Shown here: positions 53,087 to 62,630 of the stretch, one piece after another
How the letters are laid out: each line of letters begins with the position of its first letter
Numbering within the stretch: the first letter of the stretch is position 1
DNA from: Frigoribacterium faeni
GTDB taxonomy: Bacteria; Actinomycetota; Actinomycetes; Actinomycetales; Microbacteriaceae
Assembly (NCBI RefSeq): GCF_011761235.1
Contig: NZ_JAAOYW010000003.1
Coordinates: forward strand, 1-64,000
Reading direction: 5' to 3'
DNA: 64,000 nucleotides
Translations under genes and position numbers: made by a program
Notes under the pieces: generated by a model
What the model was told of the DNA's origin: nothing
Database searches by the model: none
What the model saw: the letters and a program-made list of their open reading frames with translations, nothing else

Positions 53087-53875
53087 GTGAAGAGTCCTCG
53101 ACGGCCCCCCGTGGCCGGCGGCCTGCTCTACGGCCTCTACCAGCGCCGCCTGCGCCGCGAGCTCGACGGGGCGGAGCTGCCGCACCACGTCGCGATGATC
53201 GTCGACGGCAACCGCCGGTGGGCCAAGGCCCGCATGCTCGAGACGGCTGCGCACGGGCACCGCGCCGGGGCCGCCAAGATCAGCGAGTTCCTGACCTGGT
53301 GCGACGACCTCGGCATCCGCGTCGTCACCCTCTACCTGCTCTCGGCCGACAACCTGGGCAACCGCGCCTCCGACGAGCTGACCGAGCTGTTCGGCATCAT
53401 CGGCGACGTCGCCGACGAGCTGTCGCACCAGCGCGACTGGCGGGTGCAGCACGTCGGCGCGACCGACGACCTGCCGGCCGAGCTCTGCTCCGCGCTCTCC
53501 GCGGCCGAGCACCGCACCCGCGACCACGGCGGCCTGCACGTCAACCTCGCGGTGGGCTACGGCGGCCGGCGCGAGATCGCCGACGCCATGCGCAGCATCG
53601 TCCGCGCCCACGACGCCGCGGGCGGCACCCTCGACGCGCTCGCCGAGGTGCTGACGCCCGAGCTCATCGCCGACCACCTCTACACGGGCGGCCAGCCCGA
53701 CCCCGACCTCGTCATCCGCACGTCGGGCGAGCAGCGGCTCAGCGACTTCATGCTGTGGCAGAGCGCGCACAGCGAGTTCTACTTCGTCGAGGCCTTCTAC
53801 CCCGACCTGCGCGAGGTCGACTTCCTCCGGGCCGTGCGCGACTTCGCGCTGCGGCACCGGCGCTACGGCAGCTGA
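53087..53875 (+). CDS. uppS: cis-isoprenyl diphosphate synthase (polyprenyl)
   Basis: Makes the C50/C55 polyprenyl diphosphate that becomes the carrier lipid for peptidoglycan and other glycans. The 262-aa protein shows HVAMIVDGNRRWAKAR with the catalytic Asp, HRAGAAKISEFLTWC, LYLLSADNLGNR, the VNLAVGYGGRREI segment, and PDLVIRTSGEQRLSDFMLWQSAHSEFYFVEAFYPDLREVDFLRA. The GTG lies 6 nt after TAACGT. It could supply the lipid for the GT2/GT-C cluster at 3.7-10 kb. Confidence 0.94.
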   Translation: MKSPRRPPVAGGLLYGLYQRRLRRELDGAELPHHVAMIVDGNRRWAKARMLETAAHGHRAGAAKISEFLTWCDDLGIRVVTLYLLSADNLGNRASDELTELFGIIGDVADELSHQRDWRVQHVGATDDLPAELCSALSAAEHRTRDHGGLHVNLAVGYGGRREIADAMRSIVRAHDAAGGTLDALAEVLTPELIADHLYTGGQPDPDLVIRTSGEQRLSDFMLWQSAHSEFYFVEAFYPDLREVDFLRAVRDFALRHRRYGS

Positions 53876-53965
53876 GCGCGACGGGGCGGCCGGCGGCGCC
53901 GTCGTCGGGGCCGAGCCGCCCGGGGGCCGGGTAGGTTGGAGCACCCCGATCCGAGGAGCACCACC

Positions 53966-55093
53966 GTGAGGACCATCGACGACTTCGCCGCAGGCTTCGC
54001 CGACGAGGCAGGCTGGTTCGACTTCGCGTCGTACGGCCCGATGGGCACGGGCGTCGTGCAGGAGGCGCGGGCGCTGACCGAGCTGCAGTCGCGGTCCCGG
54101 CACGGCTCGGCCGTCGCCCTCGACGAGCAGTCCGGGCGCGCGCGGCGGGCCGTCGCCGCCCTCACCGGCTTCCCGACCGACCACGTCGTGTTCCAGCCCA
54201 GCACCAGCCAGGGCATGATGCACACGCTCTTCGGCCTGACGGGCGGCCTCGCCCTGTCTCCGCGGGAGTACCCGACCACTCCTCTGACGGCGACCCGCGC
54301 CTCCTCGGCCCTGCGCGTGCTCGACACGGTGTGGCTCGACGTGCCCGACGACGCCGTGACGCCGGCCGTGCTGCGCGAGCACCTGACCCCGTCGGTGACG
54401 GCCGTCGCCGTCAGCGTCGTCGACTACCGCACCGGGTACCTCGCCGACCTCGAGGGCATCCGCCAGGTCATCGGCGACCGGCTGCTGATCGTCGACGGCA
54501 TCCAGGGCTTCGGCGTCGTGGACGCGCCCTGGGCCGTCGCCGACGTGCTGGTGACCGGCGGCCAGAAGTGGCTGCGGGCGGGCTGGGGCACGGGCTTCAT
54601 GGCGCTCAGCGACCGGGCCCTCGCCGAGCTCACCCCCGTGTTCAGCGGGGTGCACGGCTCGGAGATCGCCCTGGGCGGGTCGTACGAGCGGGGAGCCGAG
54701 CCGGCGCCGGGCGCCGCCGCGTTCCAGCTGTCGCGCCCCGACCCGATCGCGGAGGCGCGGCTCGCGACCTCCCTGGAGGAGATCGCGGCCGTCGGCATCC
54801 GTCCCGTCGCGGCGGCGGTCGCCGAGCGCGTGACCCGGCTGATCGACCTCGCCGACGAGTTCGCGGTGCCCGTGGTCTCGTCGCGCGTCGAGTCGGAGCG
54901 GGCCGGCATCGTCGTCATCGAGCCGGATCCGGCCCACCTGACGACGCTCGCCGCGTCGCTGCTCAACCACGGCGTCAGCGCGACGATGCGGAGCACGGGG
55001 GTGCGCCTCAGCACGCACGTGTCGAACGGCGAGGACTCGTTCGAGCTGCTGCGCGAGGCGTTCACGTCGTACGGCAGCGCCGTCTCGTACTGA
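53966..55093 (+). CDS. class V aminotransferase family PLP enzyme
   Basis: A 375-aa fold-type I PLP protein. DFASYGPMG near the start and PTSQGMMHTLFGL resemble kynureninase/isopenicillin N epimerase relatives. DYRTGYLADLEGIRQVIGDRLLIVDGIQGFGVVD carries the cofactor Asp, and the PLP lysine is in VTGGQKWLRAGWGTGFM. Substrate unknown. The GTG at 53966 follows GAGGAGCACC; a TTG at 53936 is less likely. TAGGTT at 53932-53937 is a likely -10. It stands alone between uppS and the phoH leader. Confidence 0.82.
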   Translation: MRTIDDFAAGFADEAGWFDFASYGPMGTGVVQEARALTELQSRSRHGSAVALDEQSGRARRAVAALTGFPTDHVVFQPSTSQGMMHTLFGLTGGLALSPREYPTTPLTATRASSALRVLDTVWLDVPDDAVTPAVLREHLTPSVTAVAVSVVDYRTGYLADLEGIRQVIGDRLLIVDGIQGFGVVDAPWAVADVLVTGGQKWLRAGWGTGFMALSDRALAELTPVFSGVHGSEIALGGSYERGAEPAPGAAAFQLSRPDPIAEARLATSLEEIAAVGIRPVAAAVAERVTRLIDLADEFAVPVVSSRVESERAGIVVIEPDPAHLTTLAASLLNHGVSATMRSTGVRLSTHVSNGEDSFELLREAFTSYGSAVSY

Positions 55094-55114
55094 GGGGCTC
55101 GCGGGCGCTCGCGC

Positions 55115-55206
55115 GGCACCTCGGCCGGCACCTCGGCTGGCACCCCGTCCAGCCCGTCGGCCAGCACCTCGTCCGGCCCTCGACAAGACCCTCGACCAGC
55201 ACCTGA
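55115..55206. repeat. 12-bp degenerate tandem repeat after the aminotransferase
   Basis: Units such as GGCACCTCGGCC, GGCACCTCGGCT, GGCACCCCGTCC and AGCACCTCGTCC follow each other for about 90 bp in the otherwise gene-free stretch 55094-55392. Confidence 0.6.
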
Positions 55207-55271
55207 GGGTCGTTCACCTGATCGTCACACGACACGGCGCGGCGCGCCGGACCGGTGTCGGCGGCACGACG

Positions 55272-55392
55272 TAGGTTCGGCTCATCGGGCAGATGGCCCG
55301 GTCGAGACGGCCACGAAAGTTCGCCTCGCGACTGCTCCGCGGCCGTCCTGCCGAAGGTACCGAGCGCCTCGTCGCTCGGAGATGGAGTCGTC
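55272..55392 (+). promoter_or_regulatory. promoter and structured leader of the PhoH-like gene
   Basis: TAGGTT (55272-55277) is the likely -10. The following ~110-nt leader can form GACGGCC (55306-55312) with GGCCGTC (55341-55347), and a perfect hairpin CCGAGCG-loop-CGCTCGG (55360-55379) directly before the ribosome binding site GGAG. The arrangement could switch access to the start, as in riboswitches or protein-binding leaders. I do not recognise the element. Confidence 0.4.
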
Positions 55393-56757
55393 GTGACCGT
55401 CAACACCCGGGCCGCGCAGCAGGGCACCTCAGCAGACCGTCGGGCCGGTGCCGCCCGAACGCCCGTCGACCAGCGGACCTACGTGCTCGACACGTCGGTG
55501 CTGCTGAGCGACCCGCAGGCGATCTTCCGCTTCGCCGAGCACGACGTGGTGCTGCCCGTCGTCGTCGTCAGCGAGCTCGAGGCCAAGCGCCACGACCCCG
55601 AGCTGGGCTACTTCGCGCGGCAGGCCCTGCGCCTGCTCGACGGGCTGCGCGTCGCGCACGACCGGCTCGACTTCCCCGTCGAGGTGGGGGCCGGCGGCTC
55701 GTTCCGCGTCGAGCTGAACCACTCGAACATGTCCGTGCTGCCGTCGGGGCTCCAGCTCGGCGACAACGACTCGCGCATCCTCGCGGTCGCGTCGAACCTC
55801 GCGAACGACGGCCTGGCGGTCACCGTGGTCTCGAAGGACCTGCCCCTGCGGGTCAAGGCCGCGTCGATCGGACTCGCCGCCGAGGAGTACCGCGCCGAGC
55901 AGGTCGTCGACAGCGGCTACACCGGCCTGACCGAGCTCGAGGTGTCGAGCGACCAGATGGCCTCGTTCTGGGACAAGGAGTCGCTGAGCTCGCGCGAGCT
56001 CGCCGACGTGCCCGTCAACACGGGTCTCGTCGTGCACTCCGACCGGGGCTCGGCGCTCGGCCGGGTGACGGGGCGCGGCACGGCGCGGCTGGTGCGCGGC
56101 GACCGCGACGTCTTCGGGCTGCACGGCCGCTCGGCCGAGCAACGGCTCGCGATCGACCTGCTGCTCGACCCGGAGGTCGGCATCGTCTCGCTCGGCGGCA
56201 GCGCGGGCACCGGCAAGTCGGCCCTCGCCCTCTGCGCCGGGCTCGAGGCGGTGCTCGAGAAGCAGCAGCACAAGAAGATCATGGTGTTCCGTCCGCTCTA
56301 CGCGGTCGGCGGGCAGGACCTGGGGTTCCTGCCGGGCGACGCCGGCGAGAAGATGAACCCGTGGGGCCAGGCGGTCTTCGACACGCTCGGCGCGATCGTG
56401 TCGCAGAACGTGCTCGACGAGGTCGTCGAACGCGGGCTGCTCGAGGTGCTGCCGCTGACGCACATCCGCGGCCGGTCGCTGCACGACGCGTTCGTGATCG
56501 TCGACGAGGCCCAGTCGCTCGAGCGCAACGTGCTGCTGACGGTGCTCAGCCGCATCGGCCAGAACAGCCGCGTCGTGCTCACCCACGACGTGGCCCAGCG
56601 CGACAACCTCCGGGTCGGACGGCACGACGGGGTCGCGTCGGTCATCGAGACGCTCAAGGGGCACCCGCTCTTCGGGCACGTGACGCTGACCCGCTCGGAG
56701 CGCTCCGCGATCGCCGCCCTCGTGACGGAGCTGCTCGAGTCGAACGAGCTCGCGTAG
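55393..56757 (+). CDS. PIN-domain / PhoH-like ATPase
   Basis: A 454-aa two-domain protein. The N-terminal PIN ribonuclease domain starts with [20 protein letters not shown] and has further acidic residues at SELEAKRHD and [12 protein letters not shown]. The C-terminal PhoH ATPase shows [13 protein letters not shown] (Walker A) and [11 protein letters not shown] (Walker B), then LTHDVAQRD. PhoH-PIN fusions act as RNA helicase/nucleases in actinobacteria. The GTG at 55393 has GGAG 5 nt upstream and a structured leader. The fumC-phoH neighbourhood is common. Confidence 0.9.
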   Translation: MTVNTRAAQQGTSADRRAGAARTPVDQRTYVLDTSVLLSDPQAIFRFAEHDVVLPVVVVSELEAKRHDPELGYFARQALRLLDGLRVAHDRLDFPVEVGAGGSFRVELNHSNMSVLPSGLQLGDNDSRILAVASNLANDGLAVTVVSKDLPLRVKAASIGLAAEEYRAEQVVDSGYTGLTELEVSSDQMASFWDKESLSSRELADVPVNTGLVVHSDRGSALGRVTGRGTARLVRGDRDVFGLHGRSAEQRLAIDLLLDPEVGIVSLGGSAGTGKSALALCAGLEAVLEKQQHKKIMVFRPLYAVGGQDLGFLPGDAGEKMNPWGQAVFDTLGAIVSQNVLDEVVERGLLEVLPLTHIRGRSLHDAFVIVDEAQSLERNVLLTVLSRIGQNSRVVLTHDVAQRDNLRVGRHDGVASVIETLKGHPLFGHVTLTRSERSAIAALVTELLESNELA

Positions 56758-56816
56758 CGAGGGCCCTCCGCCCCGCGTGGTCGAGCCCGGCGCAGGTGCT
56801 CGCCGGGCGCCGACGA

Positions 56817-56875
56817 ACGAGTTGCCCCGAAAGGTCCCCTCGAACGCGTCGAGGCGGCCATCCGGGGCAACTCGT
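56817..56875. repeat. extragenic palindrome A (after phoH)
   Basis: Perfect 13-bp arms ACGAGTTGCCCCG (56817-56829) and CGGGGCAACTCGT (56863-56875) enclose a second hairpin CCTCGA/TCGAGG (56838-56854). The 5' arm is followed by AAAGG, giving GCCCCGAAAGG, which recurs in palindrome B. It could double as a terminator. Confidence 0.7.
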
Positions 56876-57024
56876 GACCCTCGCGGGCCGTTCGCGGGGC
56901 TGACGGCCATGGTGACGGCGACCGACGTCGGGTCCCTCCTCCCCGGGTGCAGCCTGGCCGAGATCGTCCACAGGGGCGGGCCGCCCCGAGGATGCAGTGT
57001 GGGCGAGGGCGTCACAGTCGACGC

Positions 57025-57825
57025 ATGACGACGACGGAACACGAGCGCGGCCGAGACGAGTCGGGCTTGGACGGGCGCGGCCTGGACGAGCGCGGGTGGG
57101 TCGAGCCCGGCCTGGACGATCGCGGGCAGGTCGATCGCGGGCCGATCGAGCCCGGACCGGACGGGCGCGGCCCGGACGGACGCGGCCGAGAGGGAGACCA
57201 GGACGGCCGGCCAGGGGTCTCCGGCGGCCGTGACGGCGACGGCGCAGAACAGCACGCCCGGCGCTCGTCTCTGCCCCGTCGGCTGGCATGGGTCGATGTC
57301 GCGGCGGGCCTCGCGCTGGCGGGCCTCGTGGCAGTGCTGGACCTGTCACCGCCCGGGACGATCGCGGCGTCGGCGCTCGCCGTCGTGACCGGCGCCCTCG
57401 TCCGCATCGACATCGCGGAGCGGCGGCTCCCGAACGTGCTGGTCCTGGTGGTGCTGGTCGGCACGGCTGCGGGCGTGGTGCTCGCGGTGTGCAGCGGTGA
57501 CGGGGTCCCGGCGGCGTGGGCGTGCATGCTCGGCCTGGTCGTCCTCGTCGCGTGCGTCCCGCTCGTCTACAGCGGGGGGCTCGGCGCCGGCGACGCCAAG
57601 CTCGCGAGCACCGGCGTCGTGGCGGCGTCGCTGGCGTCGCCGTCGGCCCCGCTCGCGTGGCTCTCGGCGGTGGCGCTGCTCGGGGGAGTGCACGGCCTCG
57701 CGGCCGTCGCCTTCCGACGACGGGGCACCTCACCGGGCAGGGTGGCCATCTCGTTCGGGCCGGTGTTGCTCGTCGGCTGGTGGCTCGCGGTCTTCGTGGC
57801 ATCGACGTTCCTCGACGCGGTGTAG
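57025..57825 (+). CDS. prepilin peptidase-domain protein (A24)
   Basis: A 266-aa protein whose C-terminal ~170 residues are a prepilin-peptidase domain with about six helices and both catalytic aspartates: DIAERRLPN (with the preceding RID) and GAGDAKLA. The methyltransferase half of classical PilD is absent, as in short actinobacterial versions. Residues ~12-60 are a pentapeptide repeat (variants of LDxRG / VExG) encoded by a 15-bp repeat. No pilin or tad genes are in the window. The ATG at 57025 lacks a convincing ribosome binding site, so the start is uncertain. Confidence 0.78.
   Translation: MTTTEHERGRDESGLDGRGLDERGWVEPGLDDRGQVDRGPIEPGPDGRGPDGRGREGDQDGRPGVSGGRDGDGAEQHARRSSLPRRLAWVDVAAGLALAGLVAVLDLSPPGTIAASALAVVTGALVRIDIAERRLPNVLVLVVLVGTAAGVVLAVCSGDGVPAAWACMLGLVVLVACVPLVYSGGLGAGDAKLASTGVVAASLASPSAPLAWLSAVALLGGVHGLAAVAFRRRGTSPGRVAISFGPVLLVGWWLAVFVASTFLDAV
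57061..57193. repeat. 15-bp degenerate repeat in the prepilin peptidase gene
   Basis: About eight 15-bp units of the form CTGGACGAGCGCGGG encode the acidic/arginine pentapeptides near the protein's N-terminus. Same period as the repeats in modC and mazG. Confidence 0.75.
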
Positions 57826-57869
57826 CCCGCGCGACGCGTCGCTGCGGCCCGCGTCCGCCCGTCCTGCCC

Positions 57870-57918
57870 CGAAAGGGACGAAGTACCGCCGGGCCCGGCG
57901 GTAGTTCGTCCCATTTCG
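57870..57918. repeat. extragenic palindrome B (after the prepilin peptidase gene)
   Basis: A perfect 20-nt palindrome at 57884-57903 sits inside GGGACGAA/TTCGTCCC (57875-57882 / 57905-57912) and CGAAA/TTTCG. Upstream GCCCCGAAAGG matches palindrome A at 56824-56834. The two flank the prepilin peptidase gene. B may also act as its terminator. Confidence 0.75.
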
Positions 57919-57984
57919 CGCAAGTCCCGAGGTGGCCCCCCGGCCCCGGCCGTCCGGGCGAGCGGCCGGGGGCCGGGGCAAGGC

Positions 57985-58128
57985 AGGCTCAGCCGGCGCG
58001 CGGCGGGCTCAGCCGGCGCGCGGGAGGCTCAGCCGGGCGCGGCGGGCCCAGCCGGGCCCGGGCGCGGCGGGCTCAGCCGGGCCGGGGCGCGGCCGGCTCA
58101 GCCGGGGCGCGGCGGGGCAGGCTCAGCC
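57985..58128. repeat. GGCTCAGCC tandem repeat running into the fumC stop
   Basis: Seven units with the core GCTCAGCC (once GCCCAGCC) start at about 57987, 58007, 58027, 58046, 58071, 58096 and 58121, with 19-25-bp spacing and G/C-rich filler. The last unit contains the fumC stop codon (TCA on the plus strand). The array looks like a reiteration of the end of the gene. Confidence 0.8.
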
Positions 58129-59517
58129 CGGGCGGGTCATGCTCAGCACGTCGAGGGCCGTGTCGAGCTGCTCGTCGGTGACCTCGCCGCGCTCGACGAA
58201 GCCGAGGTCGACGACGGCCTCGCGCACCGTCATCTTCTGGGCGACGGCGTGCTTGGCGACCTTGGCGGCGGCTTCGTACCCGATGACCCGGTTGAGCGGG
58301 GTGACGATCGACGGCGACGACTCGGCCATCGCACGGGCGCGCTCGACGTCGGCCTCGAGGCCGTCGACGGTCTTGTCGGCGAGCACGCGCGTCGCGTTCG
58401 ACAGCAGCCGGATCGACTCGAGCAGGGCGGTGCCCATCACGGGGATGGCGACATTGAGCTCGAACGACCCGGAGGCGCCGGCCCAGGCGATCGTGGCGTC
58501 GTTGCCGATCACCCGCGCCGAGACCATGAGCACGGCCTCGGGCACGACCGGGTTGACCTTGCCGGGCATGATCGACGACCCGGGCTGCAGGTCGGGCACG
58601 TGCAGCTCGCCCAGGCCGGTGTTCGGGCCCGAGCCCATCCAGCGGATGTCGTTGTTGATCTTGGTGAGGCTCACGGCGAGGACGCGCAGCGCGCCCGACG
58701 CCTCGACCAGGCCGTCGCGGGCGCCCTGCGCCTCGAAGTGGTCGAGCGCCTCGGTGACGGGCAGGCCGCTGTCGTCGGCGAGCACCGAGATGACCTCCTG
58801 CGGGAACCCGACCGGGGTGTTGATGCCCGTGCCGGTGGCCGTGCCGCCCAGGGGCACCTCGGCGACGCGGGGCAGCGTGGCCTGCACGCGCTCGATGCCG
58901 AGCCGGATCTGGCGCGCGTAGCCGCCGAACTCCTGTCCGAGCGTCACGGGCGTGGCGTCCATGAGGTGCGTACGGCCCGCCTTGACGATGCCCGCCCACT
59001 CGTGGGCCTTGCGCTCGAGCGACTCGGCGAGGTGCTCGAGGGCCGGCACGAGGTCGTGCAGCAGCGCACCGGTCACGGCGACGTGGACCGACGTCGGGAA
59101 CACGTCGTTCGACGACTGCGACGCGTTCACGTGGTCGTTGGGGTGCACGTCGACGCCGTCGACGGTGCCGGCGAGGGTGGCGAGGACCTCGTTCATGTTC
59201 ATGTTCGACGACGTGCCGCTGCCGGTCTGGTAGACGTCGACCGGGAACTGGTCGTGGTGCTCGCCCCCGATGACGGTGTCGGCGGCGGCCACGATCGCGT
59301 CGGCGACGCCGGCGGGCACGATGCCGCGTCGGCCGTTCACGACGGCGGCGGCGCGCTTGATCCGCGCGAGCGCGACGATCTGGGCTGCCTCGAGACCGGC
59401 GCCCGAGATCGGGAAGTTCTCGACGGCCCGCTGGGTCTGTGCCCGCCACAGGGCGGTGGCGGGGACCCGCACCTCGCCCATGGTGTCGTGCTCGATGCGG
59501 TACTCGGTTGTGGTCAC
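58123..59517 (-). CDS. fumC: class II fumarate hydratase
   Basis: Hydrates fumarate to malate in the TCA cycle. The 464-aa protein has [62 protein letters not shown] and the superfamily signature [15 protein letters not shown]. The GTG at 59517 is preceded on its strand by GGAAGGACACG. It follows the carbonic anhydrase gene by 64 bp at the end of the xseA-xseB-DUF4245-carbonic anhydrase-fumC run. Confidence 0.95.
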   Translation of the reverse strand: MTTTEYRIEHDTMGEVRVPATALWRAQTQRAVENFPISGAGLEAAQIVALARIKRAAAVVNGRRGIVPAGVADAIVAAADTVIGGEHHDQFPVDVYQTGSGTSSNMNMNEVLATLAGTVDGVDVHPNDHVNASQSSNDVFPTSVHVAVTGALLHDLVPALEHLAESLERKAHEWAGIVKAGRTHLMDATPVTLGQEFGGYARQIRLGIERVQATLPRVAEVPLGGTATGTGINTPVGFPQEVISVLADDSGLPVTEALDHFEAQGARDGLVEASGALRVLAVSLTKINNDIRWMGSGPNTGLGELHVPDLQPGSSIMPGKVNPVVPEAVLMVSARVIGNDATIAWAGASGSFELNVAIPVMGTALLESIRLLSNATRVLADKTVDGLEADVERARAMAESSPSIVTPLNRVIGYEAAAKVAKHAVAQKMTVREAVVDLGFVERGEVTDEQLDTALDVLSMTRPG

Positions 59518-59581
59518 GACGTCGTGTCCTTCCTTCGGCCCTCGTGGGGCATGGTCACGGGGGCCGGTCGCCCCCGCGGCG

Positions 59582-60277
59582 TCAGAGTCGTCCGATGATG
59601 ATCGACGGGTCGACCCGGCCGTCGGCGAGCGCGTAGTTCGCCCCGACCACGGTCAACCTACCCTCGGCGACGGCCGCCGAGATGAGCGCGCTGCGCCCCA
59701 CCAGGGCCTCGACCGAGGCCTGGATGTGCAGGGCGCCGACCGCGCGCGGGTCGAGCACCGCGCCCGGCTCGAGGGCGATCGTCGCCCGGCGCACGCTCGG
59801 CACGATCATGTCGACGAGGTCGCCGAGGAACCGCGAGCCGGGGGGCGCGTCGGTCGTCAGCGAGTCGATGGCGGTGGCGACGGCGCCGCAGCTGTCGTGG
59901 CCGAGCACGACGATGAGCGGCACGCCGAGCACCGAGACGGCGTACTCGAGCGAGGCGATGACGGTGTCGCCGACCACCTGGCCCGCGTTGCGCACGACGA
60001 AGAGGTCGCCGAGGCCGACGTCGAAGATGATCTCGGCCGCGAGGCGCGAGTCGGCGCAGCCGAATAGCGCGGCGACGGGCTCCTGCCCGCCGGCGAGCAG
60101 GGCCCGCCGGTCGCTGTCCTGGTGGGGGTGCTGCGGCGCGCCGGTCACGAAGCGCTCGTTGCCGGCCTTCATCCGCTCCCAGGCGCGCCCGGGGGTCAGC
60201 GGCTCGGCGGGCGTCGCGGGGGCGGCCCCCGAGGCGGCGTCGACGGAGGCGGCGGCCTCGGTGCTGGGGTCGGTCAC
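59582..60277 (-). CDS. beta-class carbonic anhydrase
   Basis: Interconverts CO2 and bicarbonate with zinc. The 231-aa protein has the ligands in FGCADSR (Cys and the Asp-Arg dyad) and GHDSCGAV (His and Cys), with VRNAGQVV between. An Ala/Thr-rich N-terminal extension of ~28 residues precedes the core. The GTG at 60277 overlaps the DUF4245 stop (GTGA). Confidence 0.92.
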   Translation of the reverse strand: MTDPSTEAAASVDAASGAAPATPAEPLTPGRAWERMKAGNERFVTGAPQHPHQDSDRRALLAGGQEPVAALFGCADSRLAAEIIFDVGLGDLFVVRNAGQVVGDTVIASLEYAVSVLGVPLIVVLGHDSCGAVATAIDSLTTDAPPGSRFLGDLVDMIVPSVRRATIALEPGAVLDPRAVGALHIQASVEALVGRSALISAAVAEGRLTVVGANYALADGRVDPSIIIGRL

Positions 60278-60987
60278 GACTGGTCTCCCGTCTGGTCGGA
60301 GAGCTGCTCGGCCAGGGCGGTCGCGAGCTGCTCGAACTCGACGTCGTCGGCCGTGCCGTGCAGCACGTACGAGCTGCGGTCGACCGTCGTCGTCATCGAG
60401 TAGGCGTAGTTGCCGGGGCTGTCGCCGTCGCGGCGGTCGTAGACCTGCCAGTCGAGCCCGGCGATCGTGGTCGCCCCGGTGGCCGGCCGTGCCTGCACCG
60501 CGTTGGCGACCCAGGTGGCGTTGGCGTCGACGCCCTGCTCGAGGGCGATGAACTGCTCGGTGGGCGTGATGAAGCCGACGTACCAGGTCGACACCCCGTC
60601 GGCGCCGCCGGTCGAGACGTCGGCGCGGTTCGACGTCCAGCCGTCGGGCAGCGTGGGGGCGGCGAGGGGCACGTCGACGCTGGCCTCGGCGTTCTGCGCC
60701 ACCGACCGGTAGTCGATCTCTTGGCGGTTCACCGTGCCGCCGGGCCGCACGACGACGAGCACGAGGAACAGCACGACGGCCAGCGAGGCCACGATCGAGA
60801 GCGTGAGGTTGACGGCCGTCTGGTTCGCGTAGTGCTTGCGCGTGTTCTCGGCCTTGCGACGGGCGGTCTCGTCGGGCGTCTCGGGCCGGCCGAGCTCGGC
60901 GACGATGCGCGGCTCGCGGGTGCGTCGCGACCGGCCGCCGGGCGCGCCGCCCTGCCCGCCGCCGTCGGGGCCGCCGGGGTCGGTCAT
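60274..60987 (-). CDS. DUF4245 family membrane protein
   Basis: A 237-aa protein: a Gly-rich/basic cytoplasmic N-terminus, the family block [43 protein letters not shown] with one transmembrane helix (about 60-82), and an extracytoplasmic domain ([22 protein letters not shown]...). Function unknown. The ATG at 60987 overlaps the xseB stop, and the stop overlaps the carbonic anhydrase start. It is commonly found next to xseB/fum in actinobacteria. Confidence 0.87.
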   Translation of the reverse strand: MTDPGGPDGGGQGGAPGGRSRRTREPRIVAELGRPETPDETARRKAENTRKHYANQTAVNLTLSIVASLAVVLFLVLVVVRPGGTVNRQEIDYRSVAQNAEASVDVPLAAPTLPDGWTSNRADVSTGGADGVSTWYVGFITPTEQFIALEQGVDANATWVANAVQARPATGATTIAGLDWQVYDRRDGDSPGNYAYSMTTTVDRSSYVLHGTADDVEFEQLATALAEQLSDQTGDQS

Positions 60988-61238
60988 TCCGCGGGCGCCT
61001 GTCGCCGGGCGGCCTCGAGGCGCTCGCGGGCGCCGAGCAGCCATTCCTCGCAGCGGCGGGCGAGGGCCTCGCCGCGTTCCCACAGGGCGAGCGAGCGCTC
61101 GAGGGTCGACGCGCCCTGCTCGAGCTCGGACACGACGGTCACGAGCTCGTCGCGGGCCTGTTCGTAGCTGAGCGACGCGACGTCGGGCACGTCGGCCGGG
61201 GCGGACGAGGACGGTGCGGGGGAGGAGGACTGTGCCAC
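60984..61238 (-). CDS. xseB: exodeoxyribonuclease VII small subunit
   Basis: An 84-aa helical subunit of exonuclease [56 protein letters not shown] matches the family throughout. A Ser/Pro-rich leader of ~20 residues precedes it. The GTG at 61238 lies 9 bp after the xseA stop; the stop overlaps the DUF4245 start. Confidence 0.92.
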   Translation of the reverse strand: MAQSSSPAPSSSAPADVPDVASLSYEQARDELVTVVSELEQGASTLERSLALWERGEALARRCEEWLLGARERLEAARRQAPAE

Positions 61239-61247
61239 GGGACGATC

Positions 61248-62537
61248 CTAACGAGCGGGGCTGGCAGAGGAGGCGGCGTCGTCGGCGACGGGGGAGGACG
61301 CGTCGCGGGCGGGGCCTGGGGAGGAGGCGCCGGTGCTGACGGCCTGCAGCGCGCCTCCTTCGAGGGTGAGGACGAGCCGGGTGGACTCGGGCGCGTCGGC
61401 CGGCTCGCGGAGCACCGCGCCGTCGGGCAGCTGCACGATCGAGTAGCCGCGCCGCAGGGTGCCCTGGGGCGAGAGCGCCCGCAGCTGCGCGGTCAGCTCG
61501 GACACCCGGGTGTGCGCCCGCTCGACGGCACGGGCGAGCAGCTCTTCGCCGCGGGCGACGGCGCGGACGACCTCGTCGGCGCGCACGTCGACGAGGGTCT
61601 GCGGCGAGGCGAGCACGGGCCGGCTGCGCACCTGCTCGAGCCGGTCGATCTCGGTCGAGACGATCTGGTTGAGCCGGACGCCGATGCGCGAACGGGCCTG
61701 CTGCACGCGCGAGAGCTCTTCGCTGACGTCGGGCACGACGCGCTTGGCGGCGTCGGTCGGGGTCGACGCGCGCAGGTCGGCCACGTCGTCGAGCAGGGGC
61801 CGGTCGGCCTCGTGCCCGATCGCGCTCACCACGGGCGTCGTGCACGCGGCCACCGCCCGCACGAGCGACTCGTCGCTGAAGCCGAGGAGGTTCTGGAAGT
61901 CGCCGCCGCCCCGCGCCACGATGATGACGTCGACCTCGGGGTCGGCGTCGAGCTGCTGCACCGCGGCCGTGACCTCGCCCACCGAGCGGTCGCCCTGCAC
62001 CGCGGCGTGCACGACGCGGAACGACACGGACGGCCAGCGCAGCTGGGCGTTGCGGAGCACGTCTTTCTCGGCGTCGCTGTCGCGGCCGGTGACGAGCCCG
62101 ATGCACTGCGGCAGGAACGGCAGGCGCTTCTTGCGCTCGGGCGAGAACAGCCCCTCGGCCGTGAGCTGGGCCCGGAGCCGCTCGAGGCGCTCGAGCAGGT
62201 CGCCGAGCCCGACGTGGCGCATGTCGAAGACCTGCATGGTCAGGGAGCCGCCCTTGACCCAGTAGTTGGGCTTGACCGCGGCGACGACCCGGTCGCCCTG
62301 CTTGAGGTCGGCGGGGACCTTCGAGCGCACGCTCGACCAGATCGAGAACGACACGGTCACGTCTTGCTCGAGGTCGCGCAGCTTGCCGTAGACGTTGCCG
62401 CCCGAGACGTTCCACTGCGTGATCTGGCCCTCGACCCACGCCGTGCCGAGCCGGTCGATCCAGTCGCGCACCTTGCCCGCGAGCAGGCCGACCGGCCACG
62501 GGGCGTCGGCGGTGGGCGGCGGGGTGACGATCGTCAT
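61248..62537 (-). CDS. xseA: exodeoxyribonuclease VII large subunit
   Basis: The catalytic subunit (429 aa) degrading single-stranded DNA. The N-terminal OB domain has WVEGQITQWNVSGGNVYGKLRD; the catalytic core shows IGLVTGRDSDAEKDV, VDVIIVARGGGDFQNLLGFSDE and SAIGHEADRPLLDDVADLRASTPTDAA, then a coiled coil and RGYSIV. The last ~50 residues are a low-complexity Ala/Ser/Pro tail. The ATG at 62537 follows GAGGACACC. It is divergent from ispH. Confidence 0.94.
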   Translation of the reverse strand: MTIVTPPPTADAPWPVGLLAGKVRDWIDRLGTAWVEGQITQWNVSGGNVYGKLRDLEQDVTVSFSIWSSVRSKVPADLKQGDRVVAAVKPNYWVKGGSLTMQVFDMRHVGLGDLLERLERLRAQLTAEGLFSPERKKRLPFLPQCIGLVTGRDSDAEKDVLRNAQLRWPSVSFRVVHAAVQGDRSVGEVTAAVQQLDADPEVDVIIVARGGGDFQNLLGFSDESLVRAVAACTTPVVSAIGHEADRPLLDDVADLRASTPTDAAKRVVPDVSEELSRVQQARSRIGVRLNQIVSTEIDRLEQVRSRPVLASPQTLVDVRADEVVRAVARGEELLARAVERAHTRVSELTAQLRALSPQGTLRRGYSIVQLPDGAVLREPADAPESTRLVLTLEGGALQAVSTGASSPGPARDASSPVADDAASSASPAR

Positions 62538-62618
62538 GCAGGTGTCCTCAGTTCGGAGAGCAGACCGGGGCAGGGCGCGGGGTGCGGTGCCTCCCAGAGC
62601 GCGACCAGTCGTCGCACC

Positions 62619-62624
62619 TAGAAT
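62619..62624 (+). promoter_or_regulatory. -10 element of ispH
   Basis: TAGAAT ends 6 nt before the GTG at 62631; leaderless arrangement. Confidence 0.6.
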
Positions 62625-62630
62625 CGACGG

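Noticed and set aside
57985-58128. CRISPR array
   Set aside because: The repeat core is only about 8 bp, spacers are 11-17 bp of G/C filler without diversity, and no cas genes are present.
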